Source: Heligmosomoides polygyrus polygyrus (lineage: Eukaryota; Nematoda; Chromadorea; Rhabditida; Heligmosomidae). From it: 64,000 nt of DNA. Each line of letters begins with the position of its first letter. Position 1 is the stretch's first letter. Below are positions 31,749 through 42,751 of this stretch, in pieces. Under the pieces are notes generated by a model. That model was not told the DNA's origin and did no database searches. It saw nothing but the letters and a program-made list of their open reading frames with translations. The position numbers and the translations under genes were made by a program. The stretch is from NCBI GenBank assembly GCA_947396885.1, contig OX377202.1, positions 9,362,001 to 9,426,000 of the forward strand, given 5' to 3'.

Positions 31749-32509
31749 TAAACTTGCCTACAAGCCGAGATATTAACTGTTTAAATTTACAGTGGTTCAG
31801 TGAAATTATTTCGTTACTACCATACCTAATAGCTTCATTTCTTCATAGGAATACGTCCCTGTTCAACCAGAAATCAGCAATACCAAGTGCCAGGCAAGAC
31901 AGAGCTAATCGTTATCTGAACAGCGACAAATCAACGTTTTTTACGACCCGGCTTTCTTCAACATAAGCCCATCAACATTGTTCCTGTTATTAAAAACTTT
32001 CTTTGCAGGTACTTTTTCCAGCAGCAGCAACTGTTTCATTTATTCCTTGCAGCCTAATGGATAGTGCTCTCCTAGAGACCGAAAAATGTTTCTCAGGTCA
32101 ATTAATCTTCATTCAGTAGAACACAACGTGCCGCATACAAGAAGTTCGTTTGTGCCACATTTTCTGGAATATTTATTGTTTATTTATTCTACATATTTAT
32201 TTGCACAATGAAGGCGGAAATATATAAAATGATGTTATTTATGTGGATCATTATGAGGATGTCACTTTTTGTTCACGGCGATCAACGATCGCTTCACTAT
32301 ATCACTCATCAGCCCAGGAAATCATTTGCGGGAATGAATGCGGGCAGCGCTTTTGATTGTTCTTGTCGCGTGCCATAGTTACCCATGATGCACCTTGCTC
32401 GAGAGGAATCGCTCCCCGTGCAGACGTCCGGTGTGGGCAGCTAGACATTCATGCGAATATTTATGCTCTTCATGAAATGGACTACACATACTCAACCGTG
32501 GGGTCTGAG
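31749..32509. other. unassigned stretch downstream of mariner
   Basis: No gene or TIR recognised. Confidence 0.4.
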
Positions 32510-33300
32510 CTATAGTATTTCATTGAGAAACCGGCCACCGAGGGATACCCAAGTCCATCGTAGGACGAAAGGCTTATGGAACTTCACACCTGACAGACAG
32601 GACTTCTGCCTTGCTCCTTCCACTTTATACCTTGAGCCTCGATATTCGTTCTGGGACTCCTCTTCTTGAACTTCACGGCCTTGTCTCCTTGACGCGAAAA
32701 GTAGAACCTTGCGCGAAGGAGGCGGTGGTCCGATCCCGTGTAGAGCTTGGATACAACGGAGACGTCGGTCAGGCAATACTTGCGGTTGAAGATGATGTGG
32801 TCGATCTCATTGTGGAACTGGCCACCGGGGGATTCCCAGGTCCATCTTAGGGAGGGAGGCTTCTGGAACTGTGAGTTCCATGGATGGTCTTGGTCGACAT
32901 GATAAACTCAGACAGCCTTTCACCTTGCTCGTTCCACTCCAAACTGTGGGTTCCGATGTGAAACTCTTCCGGCGACCTTCGCGGCCCGATCTTGGCGTTG
33001 AAGTCGCCGACGATCACCTTGTAGAAGGTGTGGTCTTCCTTATAGAACTCCTCCAGCTCCACGTAGAAGGCTTTGACCTCTTCGTCGGCGTAGTCGGATG
33101 TTGGGGCATACGCGACGAACACAGTCAAAGCTGGCACGGAGGCACATCGCTTCTGTCGCAGACGTCCGATTCGGCTTGTCAGAGACTCGCACGAATCGAT
33201 GTTCATGCCCAAGTGCGTGTTGACGAGGACACCAACGCTTTCAACCCCTGCTGACGCATGTTCCGAGGAACGGTTGCTCTCCAGAGTCGTAGGCGGCGTG
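32510..33300 (-). mobile_element. RTE LINE endonuclease fragment
   Basis: Minus-strand remnants of an APE-type endonuclease: LTVFVAYAPTSDYADEEVK, KVIVGDFNAKIGPRR (GDFN motif), EFHIGTHSLEWNEQGERL, then NEIDHIIFNRKYCLTDVSVV and GSDHRLLRARF (SDH motif). Several frameshifts. A roughly 50-bp segment near 32531-32580 repeats the one at 32819-32869, indicating a 288-bp tandem partial duplication. The reverse-transcriptase part is absent. Confidence 0.75.
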
Positions 33301-34136
33301 TAGGGGGTGGCGTCTTCTCGTCTCGAATAAGTGATCAACCTTACCTGATGAATCCTAAGACTTCTATTCTTCGGTTCCAGTATACGGTGGTTGGTATGTC
33401 ATCTTTATTAGACGATGGCATACAGTATACTATATTAAGTGGCATACGGTAAGTGATGAGGGGTAAGGCAATGAAGGAGAAGGCTGACAGGCTACTGGCG
33501 AGAGCAGACGACCTCGTGGTCCGGACGACGTAGAAAATATTACCGTATCAGGGTATCGCTTATCAGCATGTAGTCAGAGAGGGTGCGGATTGGGTACAAC
33601 CCGACAAGTGCGATGACGTCGTACTTGACCTTCTAGACTTGCATCACCACGTTTGACGGATCCGATGCAGGCATACGGGCGCTGCAAATTCAAATCGCTA
33701 CCTATTTGCACAGGTGTCATGTGACGGTTGAGTTGATATTCTCCTAGTGGATTTGTCTTCATAGCGCTAGATGGCCTTGACTTCCGACTATTAAATGTTC
33801 ACAGAAAAAGGTAGGGGAGCATCATTACGTGCTGCTTTGAACATCGCCGGGTCAAGAACTTCGGTTAAAGCTGCGATTGTTGGGGCAAATGGATCAAGGC
33901 AAAGATGGGAAGAAGAGTCGGAATGGATCCTTCTGATAAAGAACCGATAAAGAACCCATTCCTTCTTCAAAACTGATAGGATGCGGCTGTCCTTATAGGA
34001 ACACTTCGTGAATGATTTGGGAGTGGCCAAAATTGGGGCGAAGGTTTCTAGTGACAAATAACGTTGGCATACCCGTGTCCCGAAGCTCCAGCAATGACCT
34101 ATGACAACTGGCTGTTAGAGGGTACCATGACCAACT
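33301..34136. other. unassigned, with TRIM-like similarity
   Basis: 33360-33605 loosely parallels the terminal repeat and interior of the 24761-25542 element (shared GGCTGACAG/GGCTGGCCTG context and GATTGGGTACAACCCGACA versus GATTGGGTGCAACCCGACA). No gene was recognised. Confidence 0.35.
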
Positions 34137-34147
34137 GGTACGGATAA

Positions 34148-34487
34148 GGATAAGGATAAAGGACGTCTTTCGTCTTTCCATTCCTGTCTTTCGATTTTTG
34201 GGCGGAGTAAAGGTTAAGTGACGGCGTTTGTCATTCTTTTTGACATGCGCCACGCATTCTTCTTCTACGGGATATCGTGAAAGTGACCTGAATGGGTATT
34301 TGGCCGTACAATGACTAGCGGTGACCAACTAATGCACAAGTCAGCGCTTTATTCTTCCCAGACAAGTCCGGCACCAATTCACCGAGGGATGGGAGGCTTG
34401 GTTGGCCTGGGCGGGAAATCCGAACCAGGAACCTGGTATCGGGTGCAGGCGACAGCCGGCGCCTCCTCCGACCGCTCCACGCGCCCA
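34148..34487 (-). repeat. SINE-A copy with 3' extension, 11-bp duplication
   Basis: GGTACGGATAA flanks it at 34137-34147 and 34488-34498. Between the tail and the CATTCTTCTTCTACGGG body is about 40 bp of extra sequence (34177-34216, containing CTTTCGATTTTTGGGCGGAG) shared with the copy at 45829-46141, so the two belong to one subfamily. Confidence 0.88.
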
Positions 34488-34498
34488 GGTACGGATAA

Positions 34499-34689
34499 CA
34501 ACCGCTTTTTTAAATGGCAGATTACACCGTGTACAACCATTTGTGGTATAGTCCTTAACCGATTTTCTCCGATTTTCTGAGCATGGGTAATTTTCAGCTG
34601 AATCTGGTCATTACCGCTTTTTCTTTTTACTCACCATTTTTATTTTATGTGCGCTAGTATTCTGATGTATTTGGTTGTTTTATGGCGCA
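34499..34689. other. unassigned spacer
   Basis: Nothing recognised between the SINE and the RTE copy. Confidence 0.4.
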
Positions 34690-34704
34690 CTCTTTGTAGT
34701 GTAT

Positions 34705-35418
34705 CACCTGTATCACTTGTATCACCCGTCGTCCAGTTGATCATCGACTTGCTCGAGCGGGCGCCAGCAGCATCTCCATTCGTCCCTCTCGCATGCCAGA
34801 GTGCTCCAATGGATACTCTTCACTCGAGGGACACGAAGAGCGTCATATCGGTCGTTCAGGACTTTCACGAAGAAGTCCGACCAACGCGTTGGTGGGCGTC
34901 CTGGTGTTCGCTTGACGTCCCGCGGCATCCAGTCGGTGACGGCTATCGTCCAGCGGGTGTCTGCGAAGCGTATTAAGTGGCCGGCCCACCTAATTTTCGA
35001 CAACTTGGCCCACGCGAAAGCGTCTCTGATCTTCGAACGTCGGCGAAGCTCGGAACTCCGGAGGCCTTCTCTCACTTGCGTGAGTCGTGTCACTCCGAGC
35101 ATCGTCCTCTCGATTCCACGCTGCGCGACGCTGATCGCGTGTTCATTCTGCTTTCGTATAGCCCAGGTCTCTGAGGCGTATGTTAGGGCAGGAAGAACAG
35201 TGGAGTCGAATAGGTGGGCACGGAGTCGGACGTTCTTCCTCTTCTTCGCGACTTCTTCGACGCTCTTGAAGGATCCCAAAGCCGCTCGTTTCCTCCTGCT
35301 CAGCTCTGGTGCTATGTCGTCGGCCATGTTGACTTCGCGACCCAGATACACGTAGCTGGAGCATTCGGAGATGTTCGTTCGGTTGAGCGAAAATGGGGCA
35401 TCAGAAACTTGTCCGTTC
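34705..35418 (-). mobile_element. RTE LINE, 5'-truncated, 15-bp target duplication
   Basis: The C-terminal about 230 codons of the RTE ORF are uninterrupted, from NGQVSDAPFSLNRTNISEC through SYVYLGREVNMADD, LTYASETWAIRKQNEHAI, MLGVTRLTQVREGLRSSELR and [15 protein letters not shown] to a stop after DDQLDDG. The 3' end is a TGATACA-type tandem tail (34705-34729). CTCTTTGTAGTGTAT is exact at 34690-34704 and 35419-35433. This is a recent, truncated retrotransposition; its protein has no RT catalytic core. Confidence 0.9.
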
Positions 35419-35433
35419 CTCTTTGTAGTGTAT

Positions 35434-35738
35434 AAGTAAATAAAAGAAAATAAGAAAAAATAAATACCAAAGATTTGTATGGTACCCATTGGATAAACGA
35501 AGGCGTACGCTTGCAAGCAGGGAAATAAAGGTTTAGATTTTGTGCGTCTGCTTTGAAGTTCAGGTCCTGTGTAACCATTCTCCGAGATCTGCCTAAACCT
35601 CATCTAGTGGGTTCTCTCATCCTCCAATTTTTTTCTTAACTTCGTCTAGCGAGTTTATCCCAACATTCCCAGTACAAATCTGGAGCGCATATTTCAGCGA
35701 ACGAAACTGCAACCTAAGATGTACAAGTAGCACTGCGA
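35434..35738. other. unassigned spacer
   Basis: Nothing recognised. Confidence 0.4.
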
Positions 35739-35913
35739 CTGGGGTCGGATTCATCAGCGACCTACACATTTAACGGAGAACTTACAGCCGAAACTCCTGA
35801 AAAAACGCCACTAACTTATCAAAAGGCGATATGGTGAAATGTTGGCGTTAACAGGAATTTCGGCTGTAATTTCTCCGTTAATCTTTGTAAGTCGTTGATG
35901 AATCTGGCCCCAG
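35739..35913. mobile_element. H1 hairpin element
   Basis: CTGGGGTCGGATTCATCAGC and CGTTGATGAATCTGGCCCCAG-type ends; inside, TTACAGCCGAAACTCCTG pairs with CAGGAATTTCGGCTGTAA. 175 bp, non-coding. Confidence 0.78.
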
Positions 35914-36449
35914 GTCGCCTGACATGTTCGCATGGCTAGTGAGTGTCCCTCCCAAAAAATAACTGCTATCCTGTGTGGTGCTGAAGAGTGTATGCTCTTC
36001 TTTTGCTGCCGTCTCTTTCCTCGTTCCATTCACTGCGTTCCAGCATTTTAAACATCGCGGTCTATGCCTCTTTCTTTCACTTTCGTTAATCGAAAAGCAC
36101 ACCAGCATGAGCTTTTAAGATTAATGACAAGCTAGGTGACGAGTGGAGACGAGATTCTCGATCGGGGCCACCCATGGCATAAAAGATTGAATGCCATTGG
36201 AAGTTGCCTTTAGATCAGATGAAAAGGCTAGCTAGGATGGCTTCGAACGTACATGCTGAGTTCCACGTGAACTTGAAATAGGCCATTGAGCGGTGAAATT
36301 TTTCCAAACAATGCCTGAGAAGGAGATGATTCGCGCCACGTTCTCTCTGAATTTACACTGCTGATTCATCGCTAGGTGAATCATATGGGGAGATTCTAGA
36401 AACCCGCAGTCCTTGTGTTAGGCCATCTTCCCTAAACATCTCGTGTTGG
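35914..36449. other. unassigned stretch
   Basis: Nothing recognised. Confidence 0.4.
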
Positions 36450-37316
36450 CTTTTTATCATTTTCTCGTCGAATTCGACACTCTTCTAAGCTGACATAAGA
36501 TTTCCGAAATCAAAGCGAACTCTTCGAAGTTGAAACCATCTTCTTACAAGTTAAATTGACTCAATAAATTGAGTAAAATAATTTTTTATTCAAAAAAAAT
36601 TTGTTATAACTTTTTTAGACAATTTTTAGTTTAGCTGCCCGAATAAGTGCAAGAATTTTATAAAATTTTAATTTTCAAAAAAAGGCTAAGTAAATTAAAT
36701 TTAGTTTTGACGCGCAACATAGTAGCAATCATTTATTGCATTAAATGGCACTTATCGCGCCATGCACTTAAAAAACTCGCCACAACTTTTGTTTGACTGA
36801 CAATGTAAATGCCACTTACATAAATCAGCAAAGCGAGGATATTTGTATTATTTGCAACGGTTTTTGGTGTACCGTTTACAGACGTGAGACTCCATGCAAA
36901 CGGAAATTTTGCTATCAATCGAATTCAAGTCGCGACCTCTTGAAAGAAGACATGACGCAATCTTTTTTTGTTTTTAAAAATGGCTGCCTTTTCGCTCTTT
37001 AAAACAAGCTTTAATCCATTATTTTTTCAAAATAAAATAATAAATGAATAATTTTTTTAAAATAAGATTTTCATAAAGTTTCAAACATTTGTTCACTCAT
37101 TGGGTAAACGAATTTTACCTTTTTAGCAGGTTTTACCAAAATTTTAATTAATAACGAAAAAATAATAATACCTTTCTGGAGTTTCTCTAATTTTATATAG
37201 CAAAGCACATTTTGATTTGGAAGAGTTCGCTTTGATTTCAAAAATCTTAGGCTAGCTTAAAGGAGTGTTCAATTTAGCATGAAAGATGTCCAATTCAACG
37301 TGAGAAATGGTATATA
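36450..37316. mobile_element. FB1 foldback, most complete copy
   Basis: 867 bp. Left end TTTTTATCATTTTCTCGTCG, right end CGTGAGAAATGGTATATA. The arms (about 290 and 340 bp) pair imperfectly, for example GAAATCAAAGCGAACTCTTC with GAGTTCGCTTTGATTTC. The core (36749-36960) begins TCGCGCCATGCACTTAAAAA and ends GACATGACGCAATCTTT. Right subterminal units read GATGTCCAATTCAACGTG. No reading frame of note. Confidence 0.7.
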
Positions 37317-37359
37317 TTGCAATATCTTATGCAATTTTAGCCTAAGCTGGTGAGACCAC

Positions 37360-37590
37360 ATGGTAGCGCAGTCATATGAGTGCAGATTGTCACTGGTACC
37401 CGTTTTAAGGTCATTATTTCGTATCCCGACAAGGACAACCAAACCTTTCATTCTTTCTAGATACCGCTGGCTATCAGAATTGTATGGGAAAAATAGAGCA
37501 CTTACTTGTCATCGGCTGGCCATCGGAGTAAACTTGCTCCTACGATATCTTTCAGGAATATGATGCGCGGCTCATCCCAAACAAAATGAA
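37360..37590 (+). repeat. SINE-A copy, diverged
   Basis: GGTAGCGCAGTCATATGAGT to GGAATATGATGCGCGGCTCA matches SINE-A through most of its length, with many substitutions. The tail is not recognisable. Confidence 0.65.
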
Positions 37591-38138
37591 AAAAATGAAA
37601 AAATAGTGTTGTATGTCGTAGTTAATCGATTGTCCTGCATACAATTTTAAAATCCCACAAGCACTATAAACTATAGTACCTGGACTTCTAGATATCAGAA
37701 ATTAGAAGCCTACAGGAGGCAGAGTGCAGCACATCTACTGCGGTAAAGACACAGACGTACAAAAATGGGTAGAATGGCCCAAATTCGACACAGTCTACAT
37801 CTCACTTATGCTTACGTTAGATTATGGTGCAGTATCGCTCCTAGCGGACCACTTCCGGCTTATATCAGAGCCACAAGATCGGGTGTGTGGTTTTACACAC
37901 CTCGTCGCATAACTTCTATGTAACTTCACACCTTCTTTGTTCCAATGACAGCAGCATCAAGCTTTCAGTATTTAAGCTGTGTAGTGCAGGTCTTTCTTCT
38001 GAACGGGACACAGAACACTAAACAACAACAGAACAGAACACTAAACAGTTAAAGTTTACCAATGCTTTGGTGACCAGTTGAGGCCATGACTGTTTCATGC
38101 TGGTAAACACGCGTTTAATATCTCCATAAGTGACGTTC
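37591..38138. other. unassigned stretch
   Basis: Nothing recognised. Confidence 0.4.
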
Positions 38139-38432
38139 CACCTACAGCGCAGTCAGAGGGGAGGAACTGCCGGCTGTCGCGTGCACCCAATGCCAGGTTC
38201 CTGGTTTCGATTCCCCGTCCAAGCCCATCAAGCCGTCCATCCCTCTGAGGTTGCTCAATCGGTACCAGACTTGTATGGAAAGGATTAGGTGCTGATTTCT
38301 TCATGGGCTGGCCACCTTAGCCATTTTATGGCCAAATACGCATTCAACACGCCTCCACGACATCCGTGGAAGTAGAATCCGTGGCGCATCATCTCAAAAG
38401 GAACTGAGTAGTGCCGTCCTATACCCTTTATC
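38139..38432 (+). repeat. SINE-A copy
   Basis: CCTACAGCGCAGTCAGAGGG to GTGCCGTCCTATACCCTTTA. Moderately diverged but nearly full length. Confidence 0.82.
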
Positions 38433-38529
38433 TTTTTATTCTTGTTTTAGCATTTCATTTATCGCCTTTGGTTATTTATTCTCTACTGACACCACGTTTG
38501 ATAACTAATGTGAATTTCAACAGAAAAAT

Positions 38530-39731
38530 CACCTGTCGTCCCGTTGGTCATCGACTTGCTCGAGCGGGCGCCAGTAGCGTCTCCATTCGTCCCTGTCGCG
38601 TGCCAGAGTGGTCCAATGGATCCTCCTCGCTCTAGGGACACGAAGAGCGTCATATCGGTCGTTCAGGGCTTTCACGAAGAAGTCCGACCAACGCGTTGGT
38701 GGGCGTCCCGGTGTTCTCTTGACATCCCGCGGAATCCAGTCGGTGACGGCTCTCGTCCAGCGGGTGTCTGCGAAGCGCATTACGTGGCCGGCCCACCTAA
38801 TTTTCGACGACTTGGTCTACGCGACAGCGTCTCTGATCTTCGAACGTCGGCGAAGCTCGGAACTCCGGAGGCCTTCTCTCGCTTGCGTGAGTCGTGACAC
38901 TCCGAGCATCTTCCTCTCAATTCCACGATGCGCGACGCTGATCGCGTGTTCATCCTGCTTTCGTATGGCCCAGATATGACGTATGAGGCGTATGTTAGGG
39001 CAGGAAGAACAGTGGAATCGAATAGGTGGGCACGGAGTCTGACGTTCTTCGTTTTCTTCGCAACTTCTTCTGCGCTCCTGAAAGCTCCCCAAGCCGCTCG
39101 TTTCCTCCTTTCCAGCTCTGGCGCTAGGTCGTTGGCCATGTTGACTTCGCGACCCAGATACACGTAGCTGGAGCATTCGGAGATGTTCGTTCCGTTGAGC
39201 GAGAATGGGACATCAGAAACTTGTCCGTTCCTCATAGCATCGTCTTTGTAAGATTCAGCTACAGTCCAACGTTCCCATCAGGGCTTCCATGACCGCTTCA
39301 GTCTCGACGGAGTCGAATGCCTTCTTCAGGTCAATGAACGTAAGGCACAGCGGCAGCTTGTACTCTCGCGACACTTCGATGAGCTTCGTAATGGTGTGTA
39401 TGTGGTCGATCGTGCTGAATCCTCTCCGAAATCCTGCTTGTTCGCATGGCTGTCCTTCGTCCAGCGTTCCGCTAATCCTATTCAGGATAACTCGAGTGAA
39501 CAGCTTGTAGACTGCGGACAGCAGGCAGATCGGGCGACAGTTGCCAATGTCGTGCACGTCTCCCTTCTTGTACAGCAAAACGGTCTTGCTGGTCTTCCAC
39601 TGAGATGGAACCTTGCACTCCGACAGGTAGCGTGTGAAGAGCCGCGCCAGGGTGTTGATAAGCGCTGGCGGGAGGTTCTTCAGGTGTTCGGGTCTGATCC
39701 TGTCAGGACCCGGTGCTGTACGTTTAGGCGT
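38530..39731 (-). mobile_element. RTE LINE, RT core deleted, near-perfect duplication
   Basis: Begins inside the reverse transcriptase (TPKRTAPGPDRIRPEHLKN), continues through YLSECKVPSQWKTSKTVLLY, NCRPICLLSAVYKLFTRVIL, EQAGFRRGFSTIDHI and LTFIDLKKAFDSVETEAVME (motif A). The sequence then jumps at about 39260 to NGQVSDVPFSLNGTNISECS, so motifs B and C (the catalytic YADD-type box) are deleted. A frameshift follows LTYAS near 38980. AACAGAAAAAT at 38519-38529 and AACAGAGAAAT at 39732-39742 are probable target duplications. Confidence 0.85.
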
Positions 39732-39742
39732 AACAGAGAAAT

Positions 39743-40076
39743 AGTATTTTATTTTTTTTATTTCTGGGCTGTATTTAATAAATAGCATTTTTCCTTCAAA
39801 ACTAGACTTTTTGGTTTAATCCAGACATGTCCCATTTTAGTTGAGGCTCTTCATTCTATGCTGAACACTTTTTAATTTGAAACGGGATGGCTTGAATTGA
39901 AATGAAATGGGCATTTTGCAAACCAAATTAAACCTCTCTAAAGTGTTAATAGACACAGTTCAATGAAGTCAAAATAGTTTTTAAAGAAAATTTATATTAA
40001 CGCAGGGAGCCTTGTGAAGGGATAATGGCTGCACTGTTAGAATGAAGGCAAAACTCTTGTCGTTATTCTACACTTT
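39743..40076. other. AT-rich stretch, FB1-like in part
   Basis: 39795-39960 has the texture of FB1 arms (GTTTAATCC, ATGTCCCATTTTAG) but no clear alignment. No gene. Confidence 0.35.
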
Positions 40077-40089
40077 ATTCTATAGCTTT

Positions 40090-40383
40090 GGGCACGTGTA
40101 GCGCAGTCGGAGGAGGTGCCGACTGTCGCGTGCACCCGATACCAAGCGTCTGGTTCGGATTTTCCGCCCAGGCCAACCAAGCCCTCCATCCCTTCGGGGT
40201 CGATGAATTGGTACCAGACTTGTCTGGGAAGGATAAAGCGCTGACTCGTTCATCGGCTGGCCACCGCAAGTCATTGTATGGCCAGATACGCATTTATGTC
40301 GCCTCCACGACATCCCATAGAAGTAGAATGCGTGGCGCATCCCAAAGGGGATTGAATGACGCCGTCCTTTATCCCTATCCTTC
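40090..40383 (+). repeat. SINE-A copy, 13-bp target duplication
   Basis: GGCACGTGTAGCGCAGTCGG to CCTTTATCCCTATCC. ATTCTATAGCTTT (40077-40089) and ATTCTATATCTTT (40384-40396) flank it. Confidence 0.9.
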
Positions 40384-40396
40384 ATTCTATATCTTT

Positions 40397-41121
40397 ATGT
40401 TTATTATAAGGAGTAGGAAAATGAGGAACTTACAGGTGTGTTATATGGAAAGATTACGCCGTGCACTCTTCCAATACATCGCATTTCACATAGGAGTATG
40501 AGTGTAAACACTATCAACGTGTGTATAAATCTAGATACAGCATTAGCAAAATGGAGAAGACAAGCCACCATTCTCCACTGCGCAACATTAGGTAAAACTT
40601 TAGGTAACTTTAGGTATGTCCTTACACTATCAACCAAAGGAACATTGTAGTGATTTGGATGAATGCACAGCATATGTGCATAGTCTTCTCTTTCTTGTAA
40701 CAAAAATTACTTTCCCTTTGTTACAAAGTGTCGATTTTTACGTTAAACACGTCTATTTTAGCTTGAGAAGTGTCTGGTTTAAAATTGAAATGGTGCAGTA
40801 CACAGTGTCGTCTCGCATGTCTGGTGACGTCCCTTAAATGACGGCCGCGCTGCTAAACCCCGAAGATCCCCGCTCGGAACACCTTCACTCTCCGAATCGC
40901 CAAGCAGACAGACGACTCTCTGTAATCCGAAAATGTGTCGTGTGTCCGCTAATCGGGCGGACCGGGCCGGCCGGCCGGGCCTACCGGCTCTCCCCGAAAC
41001 CGCGCGCGCACCTCTCGTCCTCGGACGAGCCTCCTCGCGCTCCGTCCACTAAGCTAACTGTGCAAACACGAGGTGTCCCCGACAACAGCATCGATCGCTG
41101 ACCGGCGGCAGGTATACTTAC
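40397..41121. other. unassigned, GC-rich toward the right
   Basis: 40715-40800 contains FB1-like AAGTGTCTGGTTTAAAATTG. From about 40840 the sequence becomes GC-rich and CpG-containing, which fits a first intron of the candidate gene whose first exon ends at 41122. Confidence 0.35.
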
Positions 41122-41428
41122 CGACCAGGTTCAGCCGTTCCAGATCCGTCCGTTCCGCCGGTGGCAACCCCTACCCCTGCGGCGGCGGCGGCGGCTTCGG
41201 AGTCCGCACCGTCAAGTGGTTCTGGTGAGTTCGTCGCGCACTGACCTCGTTCCTCCTCTGAAACTACTTCGTCGTCGTCGGATCGAGTGCTCGAAGAGTG
41301 CACCGGCGACGCTGGTTCGATCTCAGACGATAGAGCCACTTAACACAGTCGGCCAGTTGGCGCCTCGACTTGTATGAGGGTTGACCCGCTTTGATTATTC
41401 TGCAGCCAGCCGGCCATCTTCACGTAGT
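41122..41428 (-). CDS. candidate trans-spliced first exon with an in-frame stop
   Basis: On the minus strand TTTCAG (41429-41434) is followed 11 nt later by ATG (41417), the spacing typical of nematode spliced-leader acceptors. The frame reads MAGWLQNNQSGSTLIQVEAP, TGRLC, then TAA (41342-41340), and continues in the same frame for 72 more codons of acidic, Ser/Ala-rich sequence (EIEPASPVHSSSTRSDDDEV, EEERGQCATNSPEPLDGADS, a run of six Ala, GVGVATGG) up to a strong donor GTAAGTAT at 41121. Without the TAA this would be a standard disordered N-terminus ending in phase 2. The stop may be an assembly error, a null allele or the end of a short upstream ORF. No domain was recognised. Confidence 0.42.
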
Positions 41429-41434
41429 CTGAAA
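41429..41434 (-). promoter_or_regulatory. splice acceptor, probable SL trans-splice site
   Basis: TTTCAG on the minus strand, 11 nt before an ATG. Upstream of it no coding exon with a donor was found, which favours trans- over cis-splicing, but this is inference. Confidence 0.4.
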
Positions 41435-41713
41435 GCGATCGCCGCCGACGACAAGCCGACGAACGCCATCGACCCCATTTCGTGGCTCTTTTTCCACCGT
41501 CGCCGCCGACGACGACGCTACCCTCATTCGACGGATAGCACTCGCAGTGCACATTAGCACCTCTTGCTGAGAACTGCGCAGCGCCTCTTCTTGCACGGAA
41601 CAGCACCGACACTTCCGTTCTCACAGTTCCTTGGGACCATTCTCGGTTCCAGCAGTGATTACGTACTTGCTTGTTATCCTTTATTGCTGCTTCATTACTT
41701 CTATTGAACATTC

Positions 41714-41917
41714 GTATATATCCTAGTCGGGAGGGGTCGACCGTATAATGACAGATGTGTTTGCGTGTTTTGCTCGCGCTGCACAGGCACATCCTTTGTA
41801 TTTAAATAAAATAAAATCTCGCGTAGTAGAACAGCAGCTGAAGCTGTCGTGGAGGCTGAAGTAAGGGATTGGAGGCGCAAAGCACTATATGCCCACCCCA
41901 CCGACTAGGATAGATCC
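41714..41917. mobile_element. M2 TIR element
   Basis: TATATCCTAGTCGGGAGGGG and CCCCACCGACTAGGATAGATC are inverted ends. The interior shares ACAGCAGCTGAAGC and GCAAAGCACTATATGCC with 11795-12012. It lies about 280 bp upstream of the candidate exon. Confidence 0.75.
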
Positions 41918-42034
41918 CAACTCACTGAATCACTTTCCATTTGCGCTTTGCCCTAAAACTGATCCATGGAAGAGTTTCGTGACGTCCTTCCGCATTGTAT
42001 TCTTCATAGACTGGCTACTACAAGTCTTTTTGTA

Positions 42035-42110
42035 GGCCAAGTACGGAACCAGCTAGGCCACATTCCATGAAGTGGAATGAGTGGCGCATACCAAATTGGC
42101 TCATTATTAT
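42035..42110 (+). repeat. SINE-A 3' fragment, diverged
   Basis: GGCCAAGTACGGAACCAGCT followed by GAAGTGGAATGAGTGGCGCA matches the SINE-A 3' third. Weak. Confidence 0.4.
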
Positions 42111-42120
42111 TCATTACGGT

Positions 42121-42362
42121 TAAAGGGTAAAGGACTGTGTTAATCATCCTTTTTTGGGATGCGCCACACATTCTACTCCAACTGGCGATGGTCAGGCGAT
42201 TAACAAGTCAGTGCCTTGTACTCACCAAGCAAGTTTGATGCCAATTCACCGATCCCAGAGGGATGGAAGGCTTGGTTGGCCTGGGCGGGAAATCCGAACC
42301 AGGAACCTGGTATCGGGTGCAGGCGACAGCCGGCGCCTCCTCCGACTGCGCTCCACGCGCCC
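42121..42362 (-). repeat. SINE-A copy with internal deletion
   Basis: Tail TAAAGGGTAAAGGACTGTG, then GATGCGCCACACATTCTACT jumps directly to the CAACTGGCGATGG region, skipping about 50 bp. The head GACTGCGCTCCACGCGCCC is intact. Confidence 0.8.
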
Positions 42363-42532
42363 AGGCGCCCATTAGTATCATGAAAATGACTAAAAAATGG
42401 CTTTATGGAAATGGCTTTCATGGGTGAAACCGTTGAGAACGACAATACAGTAAGAAACTGCATAAAATGGAATCCAGAATAAGATTGGCTTCTAGGTCAA
42501 AGTAGGTTAATTAGACAGAATACACAGTAAGA

Positions 42533-42739
42533 TGGGTGCGTGTAGCGCACATCCCTCCGGGATCGGTGACTTGGTACCAGACTTGTCTGGGAAGGATAAA
42601 GCGCTGATGTGTCCATCGTCTGGCCACTGCAAATCACTGTGCGGCCAAAAATTCACCCCCTCGACATCCCGTAAAAGTATGTAGAATGCGTGGCGCATCC
42701 CAAAGGGGATTGAATAACTCCGCCATTTATCCTTGTTTT
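42533..42739 (+). repeat. SINE-A copy, deleted inside, 12-bp duplication
   Basis: GTGCGTGTAGCGCA jumps to CATCCCTCCGGGATCGGTG, so most of the tRNA-like part, including the B box, is gone. TACACAGTAAGA (42521-42532) and TATACAGTAAGA (42740-42751) flank it, so it inserted as or became a deleted copy after insertion. Confidence 0.82.
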
Positions 42740-42751
42740 TATACAGTAAGA

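Noticed and set aside
34801..35355. A 184-codon plus-strand frame
   Set aside because: It is the antisense shadow of the RTE ORF, which carries the recognisable domain on the minus strand. The same applies to 38544-38979 and 39396-39785.
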